Shown here: one piece after another, positions 1 through 6,364 of the stretch | Layout of the letters: every line of letters begins with the position of its first letter | Numbering within the stretch: position 1 is the stretch's first letter | DNA from: Hyphomicrobiales bacterium | GTDB lineage: Bacteria > Pseudomonadota > Alphaproteobacteria > Rhizobiales > Beijerinckiaceae | Direction of reading: 5' to 3' | DNA: 7,899 nucleotides | Assembly (NCBI GenBank): GCA_025363375.1 | Contig: JANYDZ010000367.1 | Location: 1-7,899, forward strand | Position numbers and translations under genes: made by a program | The notes under the pieces: generated by a model | Told to the model about the DNA's origin: nothing | Databases searched by the model: none | The model's input: the letters and a program-made list of their open reading frames with translations, nothing else

Positions 1-821
1 CGCCGACGGCGGCGCTGATCATCGGCTGCGATCCCGTTCTCGCCTATACCTGTCAAGCGCAGGTGCCCGACACGACCAACGACTGGGAGATCGCGGGGGG
101 CTGGCGCGGCGCGCCGGTGGAGCTTGCGCGGTGCGTCACCAACGACATGGAAGTGCCCGCGACGAGCGAAGTCGTGATCGAGTTCGAGGTCGATATGGGC
201 AATATGGTCATGGAGGGGCCGCTGGGCGAATACACCGGTTATTACACGCCGGCCTCCCCCAAACCGTTGGGGAAAATCACCGCGATCACCCATCGCAGGA
301 AGCCGTATTTTCAGGGGCTGCTCACGGGCAAGCCGGTGACGGAAAATCATATTCTCAAACAGATTCCGTTTGAGGCCTCCGTCTACAAAGCGCTGAAGGC
401 GCAATTTCCGACCATCGAGAATGTTTCCGTGCGCGCCTCCGCCGGCGTGTCGTTCTATGTGGTGATCGCCATGCGGCCGCGGTTTGCCGGCGAGGCGCGG
501 CAGGTCATCATGGCGGCGATGTCGAGCAACATCAGGCCGAAATGGGGTACCATCGTCGAGCCCGACATCGACGTGCATAATTCGGCGGAAGTGGAATGGG
601 CGATGGCGTTCCGCGTGCAGCCGGCGCATGACGTGATCATCATCGATCATATTCCCGCGGGGCCGTCCGATCCCTCCATCGACGACCCCAGGATCGAGCG
701 CGTGATGCGCACGGCCTCGGCGATTGGCGTCGACGCGACGCGGCCTTTCGGCAAGCCCTTCTCGGAGGTGGCGGATGTGCCGGGGTGGCGGGAGTTTTCA
801 ATCGCGGGGCTGGACAAATGA
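1..821 (+). CDS. UbiD family decarboxylase, C-terminal part (5' truncated by window edge)
   Basis: The reading frame is open from base 3 (first complete codon CCG) to TGA at 819-821, giving 272 visible residues. A GTG at 63 lies inside conserved family sequence and is not the real start. UbiD enzymes use prenylated FMN and a divalent metal to (de)carboxylate aromatic or alpha,beta-unsaturated acids. Seen: the IGCDP block, the IAGGWRG and PVELARC segment, and MEGPLGEYTGYY. In the last, E71 and E76 of the visible sequence (codons 213-215 and 228-230) match the two glutamates of the family's E-R-E catalytic set. E60, in VVIEFEV, probably matches the metal-ligand glutamate; the Gly that usually follows it is Phe here. 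The arginine and the other metal ligands would lie upstream of the window. A typical UbiD is about 450-500 residues, so slightly over half is present. Its stop overlaps the next gene's ATG (ATGA). It is clearly different from the second UbiD in this window, so the pair is not a recent duplication. Substrate unknown. Confidence 0.93.
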   Translation, partial: PTAALIIGCDPVLAYTCQAQVPDTTNDWEIAGGWRGAPVELARCVTNDMEVPATSEVVIEFEVDMGNMVMEGPLGEYTGYYTPASPKPLGKITAITHRRKPYFQGLLTGKPVTENHILKQIPFEASVYKALKAQFPTIENVSVRASAGVSFYVVIAMRPRFAGEARQVIMAAMSSNIRPKWGTIVEPDIDVHNSAEVEWAMAFRVQPAHDVIIIDHIPAGPSDPSIDDPRIERVMRTASAIGVDATRPFGKPFSEVADVPGWREFSIAGLDK

Positions 822-1858
822 CGAGACTGGCTGGCTGCTTCGCCGCATGGTTTGCCGCCGCGTGTTCCTTGTCCGCGCACGCGCAGGATTCCGTAGCCGA
901 TTTCTACAAAGACAAGCGCATCACGTTGATGATCGGCGCCTCCGCCGGCGGCGGCGTTGATTTGTTCGGGCGGCTTATCGGCAAGCACATGGGGCGTTTT
1001 GTGCCGGGCAATCCCGGATTCAACGTGACGAATGTCCCCGGCGCGGGCAGTCTGACGGCGGCGCTCAATTTGTATTCGCTGGCGCCGAAGGACGGAACCT
1101 TTATGGCGGAAGTGCTGCCGGGCGCGTTCACGCAGCCGCTCATGCAGCCGACGCTGGCGGGTGGACGCGCGGCCTATGATCCAACCAAATTCAGTTTCGT
1201 CGGCAACGGCAACGCGGAGACGATCATCTGCGTCGCGCGGCTCGATTCCGGCGTGACGAAATTCGAGGATGTCTTCGCCAGGGAATTGATCGTCGGCACG
1301 CCCGGCGGCGGCAGCACGGTGCATGAGCATTCGGTCGTGCTGAAAGAGGTCATGGGCGCGAAGTTCAAACTTGTGACGGGATATCCAGGAACGCGCGAAA
1401 TTGTGCTGGCGCTGGAGCGGGGCGAAATCGGCGGCATCTGCGGGTTTTCGTTCGCCACGGCCAAACAGCAATTGCCGGGCGCGGTGGACGGATCGAAGGG
1501 CTTCAAAATCATCGTGCAGAACGGGACCGAAAGCCATCCCGAGTTGAAGGCGGCGGGAACGCCGCTCAGTCTGGCGTTCGCGAAGAACGAGTCCGACCGC
1601 AAGCTGCTAGAACTCTTTTATTCGCTGGGGCGTTTCTCCCGCGCCTTCATGATGCCGCCGGGCGTGCCGGCGGATCGTTTGAAGGCGATCCAGACCGCGT
1701 TTATCGCCGCGATCAAGGACAAGGCGTTTCAGGAGGACATCGAAAAGATTCAGGCCGAAGCCCTTCCACAGACCGGCGATGAATTGAAGGCGATGATCGA
1801 CGCGATGTTCGCGACGCCGCCCGACATGGTGGAGCGGATCAACCGGATTTTGCAGTGA
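818..1858 (+). CDS. Bug/TctC-type periplasmic solute-binding protein (tripartite tricarboxylate transporter receptor family)
   Basis: This 346-residue protein begins at ATG 818, overlapping the stop of the preceding UbiD gene by four bases. A longer frame starting at 785 lacks a signal peptide at its N-terminus and intrudes further into the UbiD gene, so 818 is preferred. A GGGG at 806-809 could serve as a weak ribosome binding site. The N-terminus is a Sec signal peptide: R3, a hydrophobic stretch about 5-19, then AHA before Q23 as a likely cleavage site. The mature start, with ITLMIGASAGGGVD (D48) and NVPGAGS at about 72-78, is the Bug ligand-pocket signature. Length and C-terminal helical region fit the family. 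Such proteins bind carboxylates or other small polar compounds and either feed a TctA/TctB permease or act as sensors. No TctA/TctB gene is visible, so this is an orphan within the window. Coupling to a UbiD gene suggests the ligand is the acid to be decarboxylated; this is inference. Confidence 0.9.
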   Translation: MTRLAGCFAAWFAAACSLSAHAQDSVADFYKDKRITLMIGASAGGGVDLFGRLIGKHMGRFVPGNPGFNVTNVPGAGSLTAALNLYSLAPKDGTFMAEVLPGAFTQPLMQPTLAGGRAAYDPTKFSFVGNGNAETIICVARLDSGVTKFEDVFARELIVGTPGGGSTVHEHSVVLKEVMGAKFKLVTGYPGTREIVLALERGEIGGICGFSFATAKQQLPGAVDGSKGFKIIVQNGTESHPELKAAGTPLSLAFAKNESDRKLLELFYSLGRFSRAFMMPPGVPADRLKAIQTAFIAAIKDKAFQEDIEKIQAEALPQTGDELKAMIDAMFATPPDMVERINRILQ

Positions 1859-1874
1859 GGGTTTGCAGGAGCCG
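1859..1874. other. 16-base convergent gap, no terminator seen
   Basis: The plus-strand block (UbiD part and Bug protein) and the minus-strand operon (UbiD, L, S) converge here with only 16 bases between stop codons. I see no GC-rich hairpin followed by a T-run on either strand in the gap or at the immediately flanking gene ends. Transcripts from the two sides probably overlap at their 3' ends, or end by Rho or inside the opposing gene. Absence of a terminator is judged by eye only. Confidence 0.5.
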
Positions 1875-2357
1875 TCACGCGCCCGCTGCGTTCAAAACAG
1901 CCAACGCCGCGTCAACCATCCCCTGATAGCCGGTGCAGCGGCAGAGGTTGCCCGACAGCGCGCGGCGCACTTCGTCCTCGCCGATTGGACGTCCGTTGAG
2001 ATTGCGCCGCAATTCGATCAGGGTCATCACCACGCCCGGCGTGCAGAAGCCGCATTGCACTCCGTGATGTTCGATCATGGCGCGCTGGATGGCGTTGAGA
2101 TCGCCGTCGTTCCCCGCGGTTCCTTCGATGGTTTCAACGGCGCGGCCGTCGGCTTGCGCGGCGAGCATCAGGCAAGAACGCGACGAGAGGCCGTCGACGA
2201 GCACGGTGCAGGCGCCGCAGACGCCGTGCTCGCAGCCGATATGCGTGCCGGTAAGTTCGAGGTCGTGACGCAGGAAGTCCGCAAGGGTCGTGCGCGATTC
2301 GACGGCGCGCTTGTGCGCGACGCCGTTCACCGACACGCAAATGTCGTGCGCGCTCAT
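1875..2357 (-). CDS. 2Fe-2S subunit of a xanthine dehydrogenase/CO dehydrogenase-family molybdenum hydroxylase (CoxS-like)
   Basis: This 160-residue protein is the standard size for the small iron-sulfur subunit of molybdenum hydroxylases, which passes electrons from the Mo centre to the FAD subunit. All eight cluster cysteines are visible. C42, C47, C50 and C62 (CEHGVCGAC, then C12 residues on) bind the N-terminal plant ferredoxin-type cluster. C102, C105, C139 and C141 (CGFC and CRC) bind the C-terminal helical-domain cluster. There is no TAT signal, so the complex is probably cytoplasmic. The ATG at 2357-2355 overlaps the TGA of the large-subunit gene by four bases (ATGA), and GGAG at 2365-2368 lies seven bases upstream, which fixes the start. 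Last gene of the minus-strand operon. The gene order L then S, with no neighbouring FAD-subunit gene, is unusual. Redox-active assignment is secure; the substrate is not. Confidence 0.96.
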   Translation of the reverse strand: MSAHDICVSVNGVAHKRAVESRTTLADFLRHDLELTGTHIGCEHGVCGACTVLVDGLSSRSCLMLAAQADGRAVETIEGTAGNDGDLNAIQRAMIEHHGVQCGFCTPGVVMTLIELRRNLNGRPIGEDEVRRALSGNLCRCTGYQGMVDAALAVLNAAGA

Positions 2358-4729
2358 GGGCGCTCTCCCGCCTTTTGCGCCCGCTTGATCAGCGCGAGCA
2401 GCCGCGGCGGCGTCAGCGGGAGATCGCGGATGTGCAGATCGAGATGGCGCAGCGCGTCCTCGACGGCGGAAATGATCACGGCGGGCGCGGCGATGGTGCC
2501 GCTTTCCGCCGCGCCCTTGACGCCGAGCGGATTGAGCGGGCTCGGCGATTCCATGTGGTGAATTTCGACGCGCGGCATGACTTCCGCCGTGGGCAGGAGA
2601 TAATCCGCGTAGGTCACGGTTTGCGGCTGGCCCGTCTCGTCAAAGCGCATCCATTCAAACAAGGTCGCGCCAATGCCGTGGGCGACGGCGCCAAGCACCT
2701 GGCCGTCGACCATCATGGGATTGATGATCGTGCCGCAATCGTGAACGACGATGTAACGCGTCAGTTTGACGTGGCCCGTGCCGGGGTCGACCTGCGCTTC
2801 GCAGACGTGCGCGCCGTTGCAGAAGGCGAGCGCGTTGATTTGAAAATCCACATGCGAGGCAAGACCCGGCGCGATGTCGCCGGGCAAAGCAAATCCCGGC
2901 ACGCCGGAAATGGCGTGGGCGATTTCGGCGAGCGTTTTGCGGTGTCCGGGCACCCCTTTCACGCGCACGACGCCGTCCTTCAGTTCGAGATCATGCGCCG
3001 CCGCCTCCAGCATCACGGCCGCGGTTTTGATGGCCTTTTCGCGCACCTCGTTGGCGGCCGCGAATATGGCGTTGCCCGCGGTCACGGTTTGCCGGCTGGC
3101 GTAGGCGCCAAGGCCCATGGGCGTGGCGCGCGTGTCGCCGGGGACGACGTGAACATCGGCGGGCGCGACGCCGAGCACGTCGGCCGCGATTTGCGCGAGC
3201 ATGGTCTTCGTGCCCTGGCCTTGCGATGTCGCGCCCGAGGCGATCATGATCTTGCCGCTGGCGCCCACGCGGATGGAGGCGCTTTCGAAGGGACCGCGCC
3301 CCGTGCCCTCGACGTAATTGGCAAGTCCGATTCCGAGCAGCTTGCCGTTTTTGCGCGCGGCCTCGCGGCGTGTCGCAAAGCCCGCCCAGTCCGCCGCTTC
3401 CAGCGCGCGTTTCTGGCATTCGGGATAATCGCCGCTGTCGTAGGTCATATGCGAGCCGTCGCGCATGACGACCGGCGTTGAATAAGGCATTTGGCCGGGC
3501 TTGATGAGATTGCGGCTGCGAATTTCCTCGCGCGCAATCCCCAGTTTCTTCGCCATGCGGTCGAGCAGGCGCTCCATGACGAAAGTGCCTTGCGGGCGCC
3601 CCGCGCCGCGCGTGGAAGTGGCGGGCACCATGTTGGTGAGGCACAGGGCGATTTCGATATGGAAGGCCGGCAACACATAGGGGCCGACGAGGTTGGAAGA
3701 GGCGTTGTAGGGCAACGCGATTCCATAGGGGGTCGAGGAGCCGTGATCGTGGCTGAGTTTTCCGCGTATGGCGAGGAGGCGGCCGTTCGCGTCAAACGCG
3801 CCTTCCATGTCCCAGTCCTGCACGCGCTCCTGCGCGCTCGACACAAAACTCTCGTAGCGGTCCTCGATCCATTTGACCGGCTTGCCGAGCAGCATCGCGA
3901 CTGTGGGAACGCTGAGTTCCTCCGGATGAAACAAGGCTTTCGGCCCAAAGCCGCCGCCGACGTCGGGATTGACGACGACGACCTGATGTTCGCCAAGGCC
4001 GAGCGCGGCGACGAGCACCTGTTTGGCGCGGTGCGGCATTTGCGTGTTGGAATGCACTGTGAGCGTTTCATCGCGCGCGTCGTAGCGGGCGACGAGCCCG
4101 CGCGTTTCGATGGAATGCGGACCGCCCTTGGAGAGGCGGTAACGTTCTTTCACCACATGCGCCGCGCGCGAAAATCCGCCGTCGATATCGCCGTATTTTA
4201 TGCGCGTGAGCGCGACAAGATTGTCGGGCGTGTCGAGCCGCGCCCTGGGCGCGTCGGGCATGAGGCCGTCACAGGGATCGGTGACGGCGGGCAGGGGGTC
4301 GATCACAAGGTCGATCAAGGCCACGGCGTCCTCGGCGATCGCGCGGCTGTCGGCGACGACGATGGCGATGCATTCGCCGACGTAACAAACCTCGTCCTTT
4401 ACAAGGCAAAATGGGTCGACATCGAATTTGATGCCGGAGGCGTGCAACGCCAGCGGCATGCGGTCGTGTTGCCAGCGCGGGCGCAGGTCCGCCCAAGAAT
4501 AGACACCGGCGATTCCCGGGAGGGCGCGGGCTTCGGCGAGATCGAGCTTGTGGATGAGGCCGTGGGCGACGGGCGAGCGCAGGAAGGCCGCGTGCAACAT
4601 GCCGGGCAAGTGAATGTCGTCGACGAATTTGCCGGCGCCGCGCAGCAGCCGCGCGTCCTCGAGGCGGCGCAGGCTTTTGCCGATCAAGCCGTGCGCGCCT
4701 TTCCGCGCGTCTGCAAGTTTGGAAATCAA
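2354..4729 (-). CDS. Molybdopterin-binding catalytic subunit of a xanthine dehydrogenase-family hydroxylase (form II CoxL-like)
   Basis: This 791-residue protein has the usual length and architecture of the catalytic subunit. The N-terminal aldehyde oxidase a/b-hammerhead domain starts with IGKSLRRLEDARLLRGAG (16-33). The Mo-cofactor domains follow with VGGGFGPK (257-264), TRGAGRP (373-379), TSQGQGTKT (501-509) and GVKGAAESGTI (736-746). E742 in the last motif matches the invariant base-catalyst glutamate of the family. The TRGAGRP loop matches form II enzymes; the AYxCSFR loop with the active-site Cys of true CO dehydrogenases is absent, so CO oxidation is unlikely. Known members hydroxylate heteroaromatics, aldehydes or aromatic acyl-CoAs with water as oxygen source. 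The start is TTG at 4729-4727, overlapping the UbiD stop (TTGA), with AAAGG (4739-4743) nine bases upstream; an ATG at residue 44 lies inside conserved sequence. The small subunit follows by an ATGA overlap. Substrate not predictable. Confidence 0.95.
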   Translation of the reverse strand: MISKLADARKGAHGLIGKSLRRLEDARLLRGAGKFVDDIHLPGMLHAAFLRSPVAHGLIHKLDLAEARALPGIAGVYSWADLRPRWQHDRMPLALHASGIKFDVDPFCLVKDEVCYVGECIAIVVADSRAIAEDAVALIDLVIDPLPAVTDPCDGLMPDAPRARLDTPDNLVALTRIKYGDIDGGFSRAAHVVKERYRLSKGGPHSIETRGLVARYDARDETLTVHSNTQMPHRAKQVLVAALGLGEHQVVVVNPDVGGGFGPKALFHPEELSVPTVAMLLGKPVKWIEDRYESFVSSAQERVQDWDMEGAFDANGRLLAIRGKLSHDHGSSTPYGIALPYNASSNLVGPYVLPAFHIEIALCLTNMVPATSTRGAGRPQGTFVMERLLDRMAKKLGIAREEIRSRNLIKPGQMPYSTPVVMRDGSHMTYDSGDYPECQKRALEAADWAGFATRREAARKNGKLLGIGLANYVEGTGRGPFESASIRVGASGKIMIASGATSQGQGTKTMLAQIAADVLGVAPADVHVVPGDTRATPMGLGAYASRQTVTAGNAIFAAANEVREKAIKTAAVMLEAAAHDLELKDGVVRVKGVPGHRKTLAEIAHAISGVPGFALPGDIAPGLASHVDFQINALAFCNGAHVCEAQVDPGTGHVKLTRYIVVHDCGTIINPMMVDGQVLGAVAHGIGATLFEWMRFDETGQPQTVTYADYLLPTAEVMPRVEIHHMESPSPLNPLGVKGAAESGTIAAPAVIISAVEDALRHLDLHIRDLPLTPPRLLALIKRAQKAGERP

Positions 4730-6213
4730 GGTTGCGGGCCTTTGCTTGCATCCAGCAACCAGCCGAATTTTTCACGCGCCTTGCGGATGGTTTCGGCCGA
4801 CGGGGCGTTGGTCGGCGGGAATTGATCCCGCCAACGCCAGGGTTTGCACGCGTCGATGACGGCGACCGAGTGCGAGTAATCTTTCGAGGCGCGCTTTTCC
4901 GGGGGAATGCGCGGGTCCGCCGGCGAGTCCCAGGAGCCCTCGATAAACTGGATGGATTCCTTGGGGTCGCTGCGCGTCAGCATCGCCCAAATGAGATGTT
5001 CGAGGTTGGTCACATCGACATCGTCGTCGACAACCACGACATATTTGGAGGCGTAGGCCGACGCGCCGCATTGCGCGGCGATGTGGCCGGCCTGCACGGA
5101 ATGCCCGGCGTAACGCTGCTTGATGGAAACGCCGTGCAGCATGCGGGAGCCCCCGACTTCATGGCACCAGACCTGCTGCACATCGGGCACGCCGGCGTTG
5201 GTCATATTCTGCTTGATCATGGCCGAGCGCATGACGGCGCGATAACGCGCCATTTCGTCGGGGCCGGCGCCCATGGGCGGCACGCCCGCCAGAATGGGAT
5301 CGTCGCGGTGATAGATGGCTTTGACGTCGAGCACGGGCGTCATGTTGGCGCCGCCTGCGTAGTGGCCGGTCCATTCGCCGAAAGGGCCTTCCATGCGGCG
5401 CTCGTCGGGATGCACGTAGCCTTCGAGCACGATTTCGGCGTTGGCGGGGAAGGGCAGGCCCGTGACCCTGCCCTTCACCATGGGCACGGGCTTGCCGCGC
5501 ATTCCCCCGACAATGTCGAGTTCGAAGACGCCGTAGGGCGCTTCCGCGCCGCCGTAGAAAAACGCGAGGGGATCGCCGCCGAGCACCATGACGACGGGAC
5601 AGGATTCGCCGCGCTTGAAATATTTTTCACGATGCAGATAGCCGTGATGGCCGGAGGCCATGACGATGCCGACGGACTTTTTGTCGTGCACCATGGCGCG
5701 GTAGGCGCCGGCGTTGAGCCAGTTCTCTTCGGGGTCCCGGGTAATGGAATAAGTGCCTGTGCCGATGTAGCGCCCGCCGTCTTTCTCATGCCAGACGGGG
5801 GAAGGAAATTTCAGCACGTCGACATCGTCGCCCATCATGATGTTTTCGAACACGGGCCCGGTTTCCACCATTTCATGGGGGATGATCTTGGGGTCTTTCA
5901 GATAGGCTTCGCGATAGCCGTCGCTGAGCTCCCATTTGCCGAGGTGATCGGGCAGGCCCATGGTCATGTTGCGGCGTTTGCCGGCGAAAACATTGAGCAG
6001 AAGTCGAAAGCCTTTGGGACAGCCGGGCACTTCGTCGAAGACCACGCAGGGGCCGTTTTCAGCGCGGAGAATCGCTTCCGCCGCGAGGCCGATGTCCTCC
6101 TGCCAGCTGGCGCCCTTGACGTGGCGTACTTCGCCGAGACGTTCGGCGTGGGCGAGCCATTCGCGCAGGTCGTCGTAGGCGATGTTGGCTTTGATGTTGT
6201 CGCCGGGGTTCAT
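4726..6213 (-). CDS. UbiD family prenyl-FMN-dependent decarboxylase, complete
   Basis: A complete 495-residue protein, close to the length of E. coli UbiD (about 497). It shows the full active-site set. N167 and R172 lie in NAGAYR, H190 in ASGHH, and E264 in EIVLEGY; the N, H and E probably bind the metal that holds the prFMN phosphate. E275 and E280 in EGPFGE, together with R172, form the E-R-E catalytic network known from Fdc1-type enzymes. No signal peptide; cytoplasmic. The ATG at 6213-6211 has AGAGG (6220-6224) six bases upstream. It is the first gene of a coupled operon with the Mo-hydroxylase L and S subunits, which suggests sequential action on the same ring compound. Chemistry is reversible non-oxidative (de)carboxylation. 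Alternatives such as 4-hydroxybenzoate-, furan-, pyrrole- or phthalate-type substrates cannot be told apart by eye. The maturation enzyme UbiX is not in the window. Confidence 0.95.
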   Translation of the reverse strand: MNPGDNIKANIAYDDLREWLAHAERLGEVRHVKGASWQEDIGLAAEAILRAENGPCVVFDEVPGCPKGFRLLLNVFAGKRRNMTMGLPDHLGKWELSDGYREAYLKDPKIIPHEMVETGPVFENIMMGDDVDVLKFPSPVWHEKDGGRYIGTGTYSITRDPEENWLNAGAYRAMVHDKKSVGIVMASGHHGYLHREKYFKRGESCPVVMVLGGDPLAFFYGGAEAPYGVFELDIVGGMRGKPVPMVKGRVTGLPFPANAEIVLEGYVHPDERRMEGPFGEWTGHYAGGANMTPVLDVKAIYHRDDPILAGVPPMGAGPDEMARYRAVMRSAMIKQNMTNAGVPDVQQVWCHEVGGSRMLHGVSIKQRYAGHSVQAGHIAAQCGASAYASKYVVVVDDDVDVTNLEHLIWAMLTRSDPKESIQFIEGSWDSPADPRIPPEKRASKDYSHSVAVIDACKPWRWRDQFPPTNAPSAETIRKAREKFGWLLDASKGPQP

Positions 6214-6247
6214 GGATTTCCTCTGTTCACGGATTTTCGCTTTTCAC
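6210..6247 (-). other. Two chained six-codon mini-ORFs leading into the UbiD start (speculative uORFs)
   Basis: As a result of the 17-bp repeats, GTG at 6247-6245 opens a frame reading MKSENP with TGA at 6229-6227. That stop overlaps the GTG at 6230-6228, which opens MNRGNP with TGA at 6212-6210, and this stop overlaps the UbiD ATG (ATGA). The chain of 4-base overlaps is seen directly. Whether either GTG is used is unknown: the upstream copies have weaker Shine-Dalgarno matches, and tiny GTG frames arise easily by chance. Listed only because the arrangement would couple their translation to the gene. Confidence 0.15.
6220..6224 (-). promoter_or_regulatory. Ribosome binding site of the complete UbiD gene
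   Basis: AGAGG on the minus strand, six bases before the ATG at 6213. It supports that start. It sits within the last of three 17-bp repeat units described separately; the two upstream units carry diverged versions of the same block. Confidence 0.65.
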
Positions 6248-6281
6248 GGATTTCCGCTTGGCGCAATTGTTCCGCGGCTTC

Positions 6282-6310
6282 AATATGCGACGATCAAGGG
6301 AGCCGGACAA
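6282..6310 (-). promoter_or_regulatory. Weak sigma-70-like promoter candidate for the UbiD-L-S operon
   Basis: On the minus strand, TTGTCC (6310-6305) and CATATT (6287-6282) are separated by 17 bases. Each matches four of six consensus positions. Transcription would begin near 6275, ahead of the 17-bp repeats. It lies in the 151-base gap between the exported hydrolase and the UbiD gene, which otherwise holds only a 7-bp inverted repeat (ACAAGGC 6307-6313, GCCTTGT 6345-6351) with a 31-base loop and no T-run. Matches of this quality occur by chance, so the operon could instead be read through from the hydrolase gene. Confidence 0.25.
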
Positions 6311-6364
6311 GGCGCGCGCGAACGCCGGCCATCGAGATCTACGGGCCTTGTGATTCGACCTGGG

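Larger units (their letters stand above)
6209..6259 (-). repeat. Three tandem 17-bp units spanning the UbiD translation start
   Basis: Plus-strand units are TTCATGGATTTCCTCTG (6209-6225), TTCACGGATTTTCGCTT (6226-6242) and TTCACGGATTTCCGCTT (6243-6259). The second and third differ at one position; the first matches the third at 14 of 17. The core GGATTT recurs at 6214, 6231 and 6248, exactly 17 apart. Read on the coding strand, the unit nearest the gene contains the ribosome binding site and the ATG start (AAATCCATGAA), while the two upstream copies read AAATCCGTGAA, with GTG in place of ATG. The simplest reading is tandem duplication of the initiation region, by slippage. A regulator site or an effect on translation initiation is possible but not shown. 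Confidence 0.8.

Noticed and set aside
647..1537. Minus-strand open frame of 296 codons under the UbiD and Bug genes
   Set aside because: Shadow of two well-supported plus-strand genes; Arg/Ala/His-rich with no domain.
2354..4729. Large subunit as aerobic CO dehydrogenase (coxL)
   Set aside because: The active-site Cys loop of form I CO dehydrogenases is absent; the loop reads TRGAGRP.
2375..4825. Plus-strand open frames of 368 and 444 codons opposite the large subunit
   Set aside because: Antisense shadows of the large-subunit gene, without family motifs and with low-complexity Arg/Ala/Gly-rich translation.
6307..6351. Inverted repeat ACAAGGC/GCCTTGT as a terminator for the hydrolase gene
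   Set aside because: Only seven base pairs with a 31-base loop and no T-run on the relevant strand.
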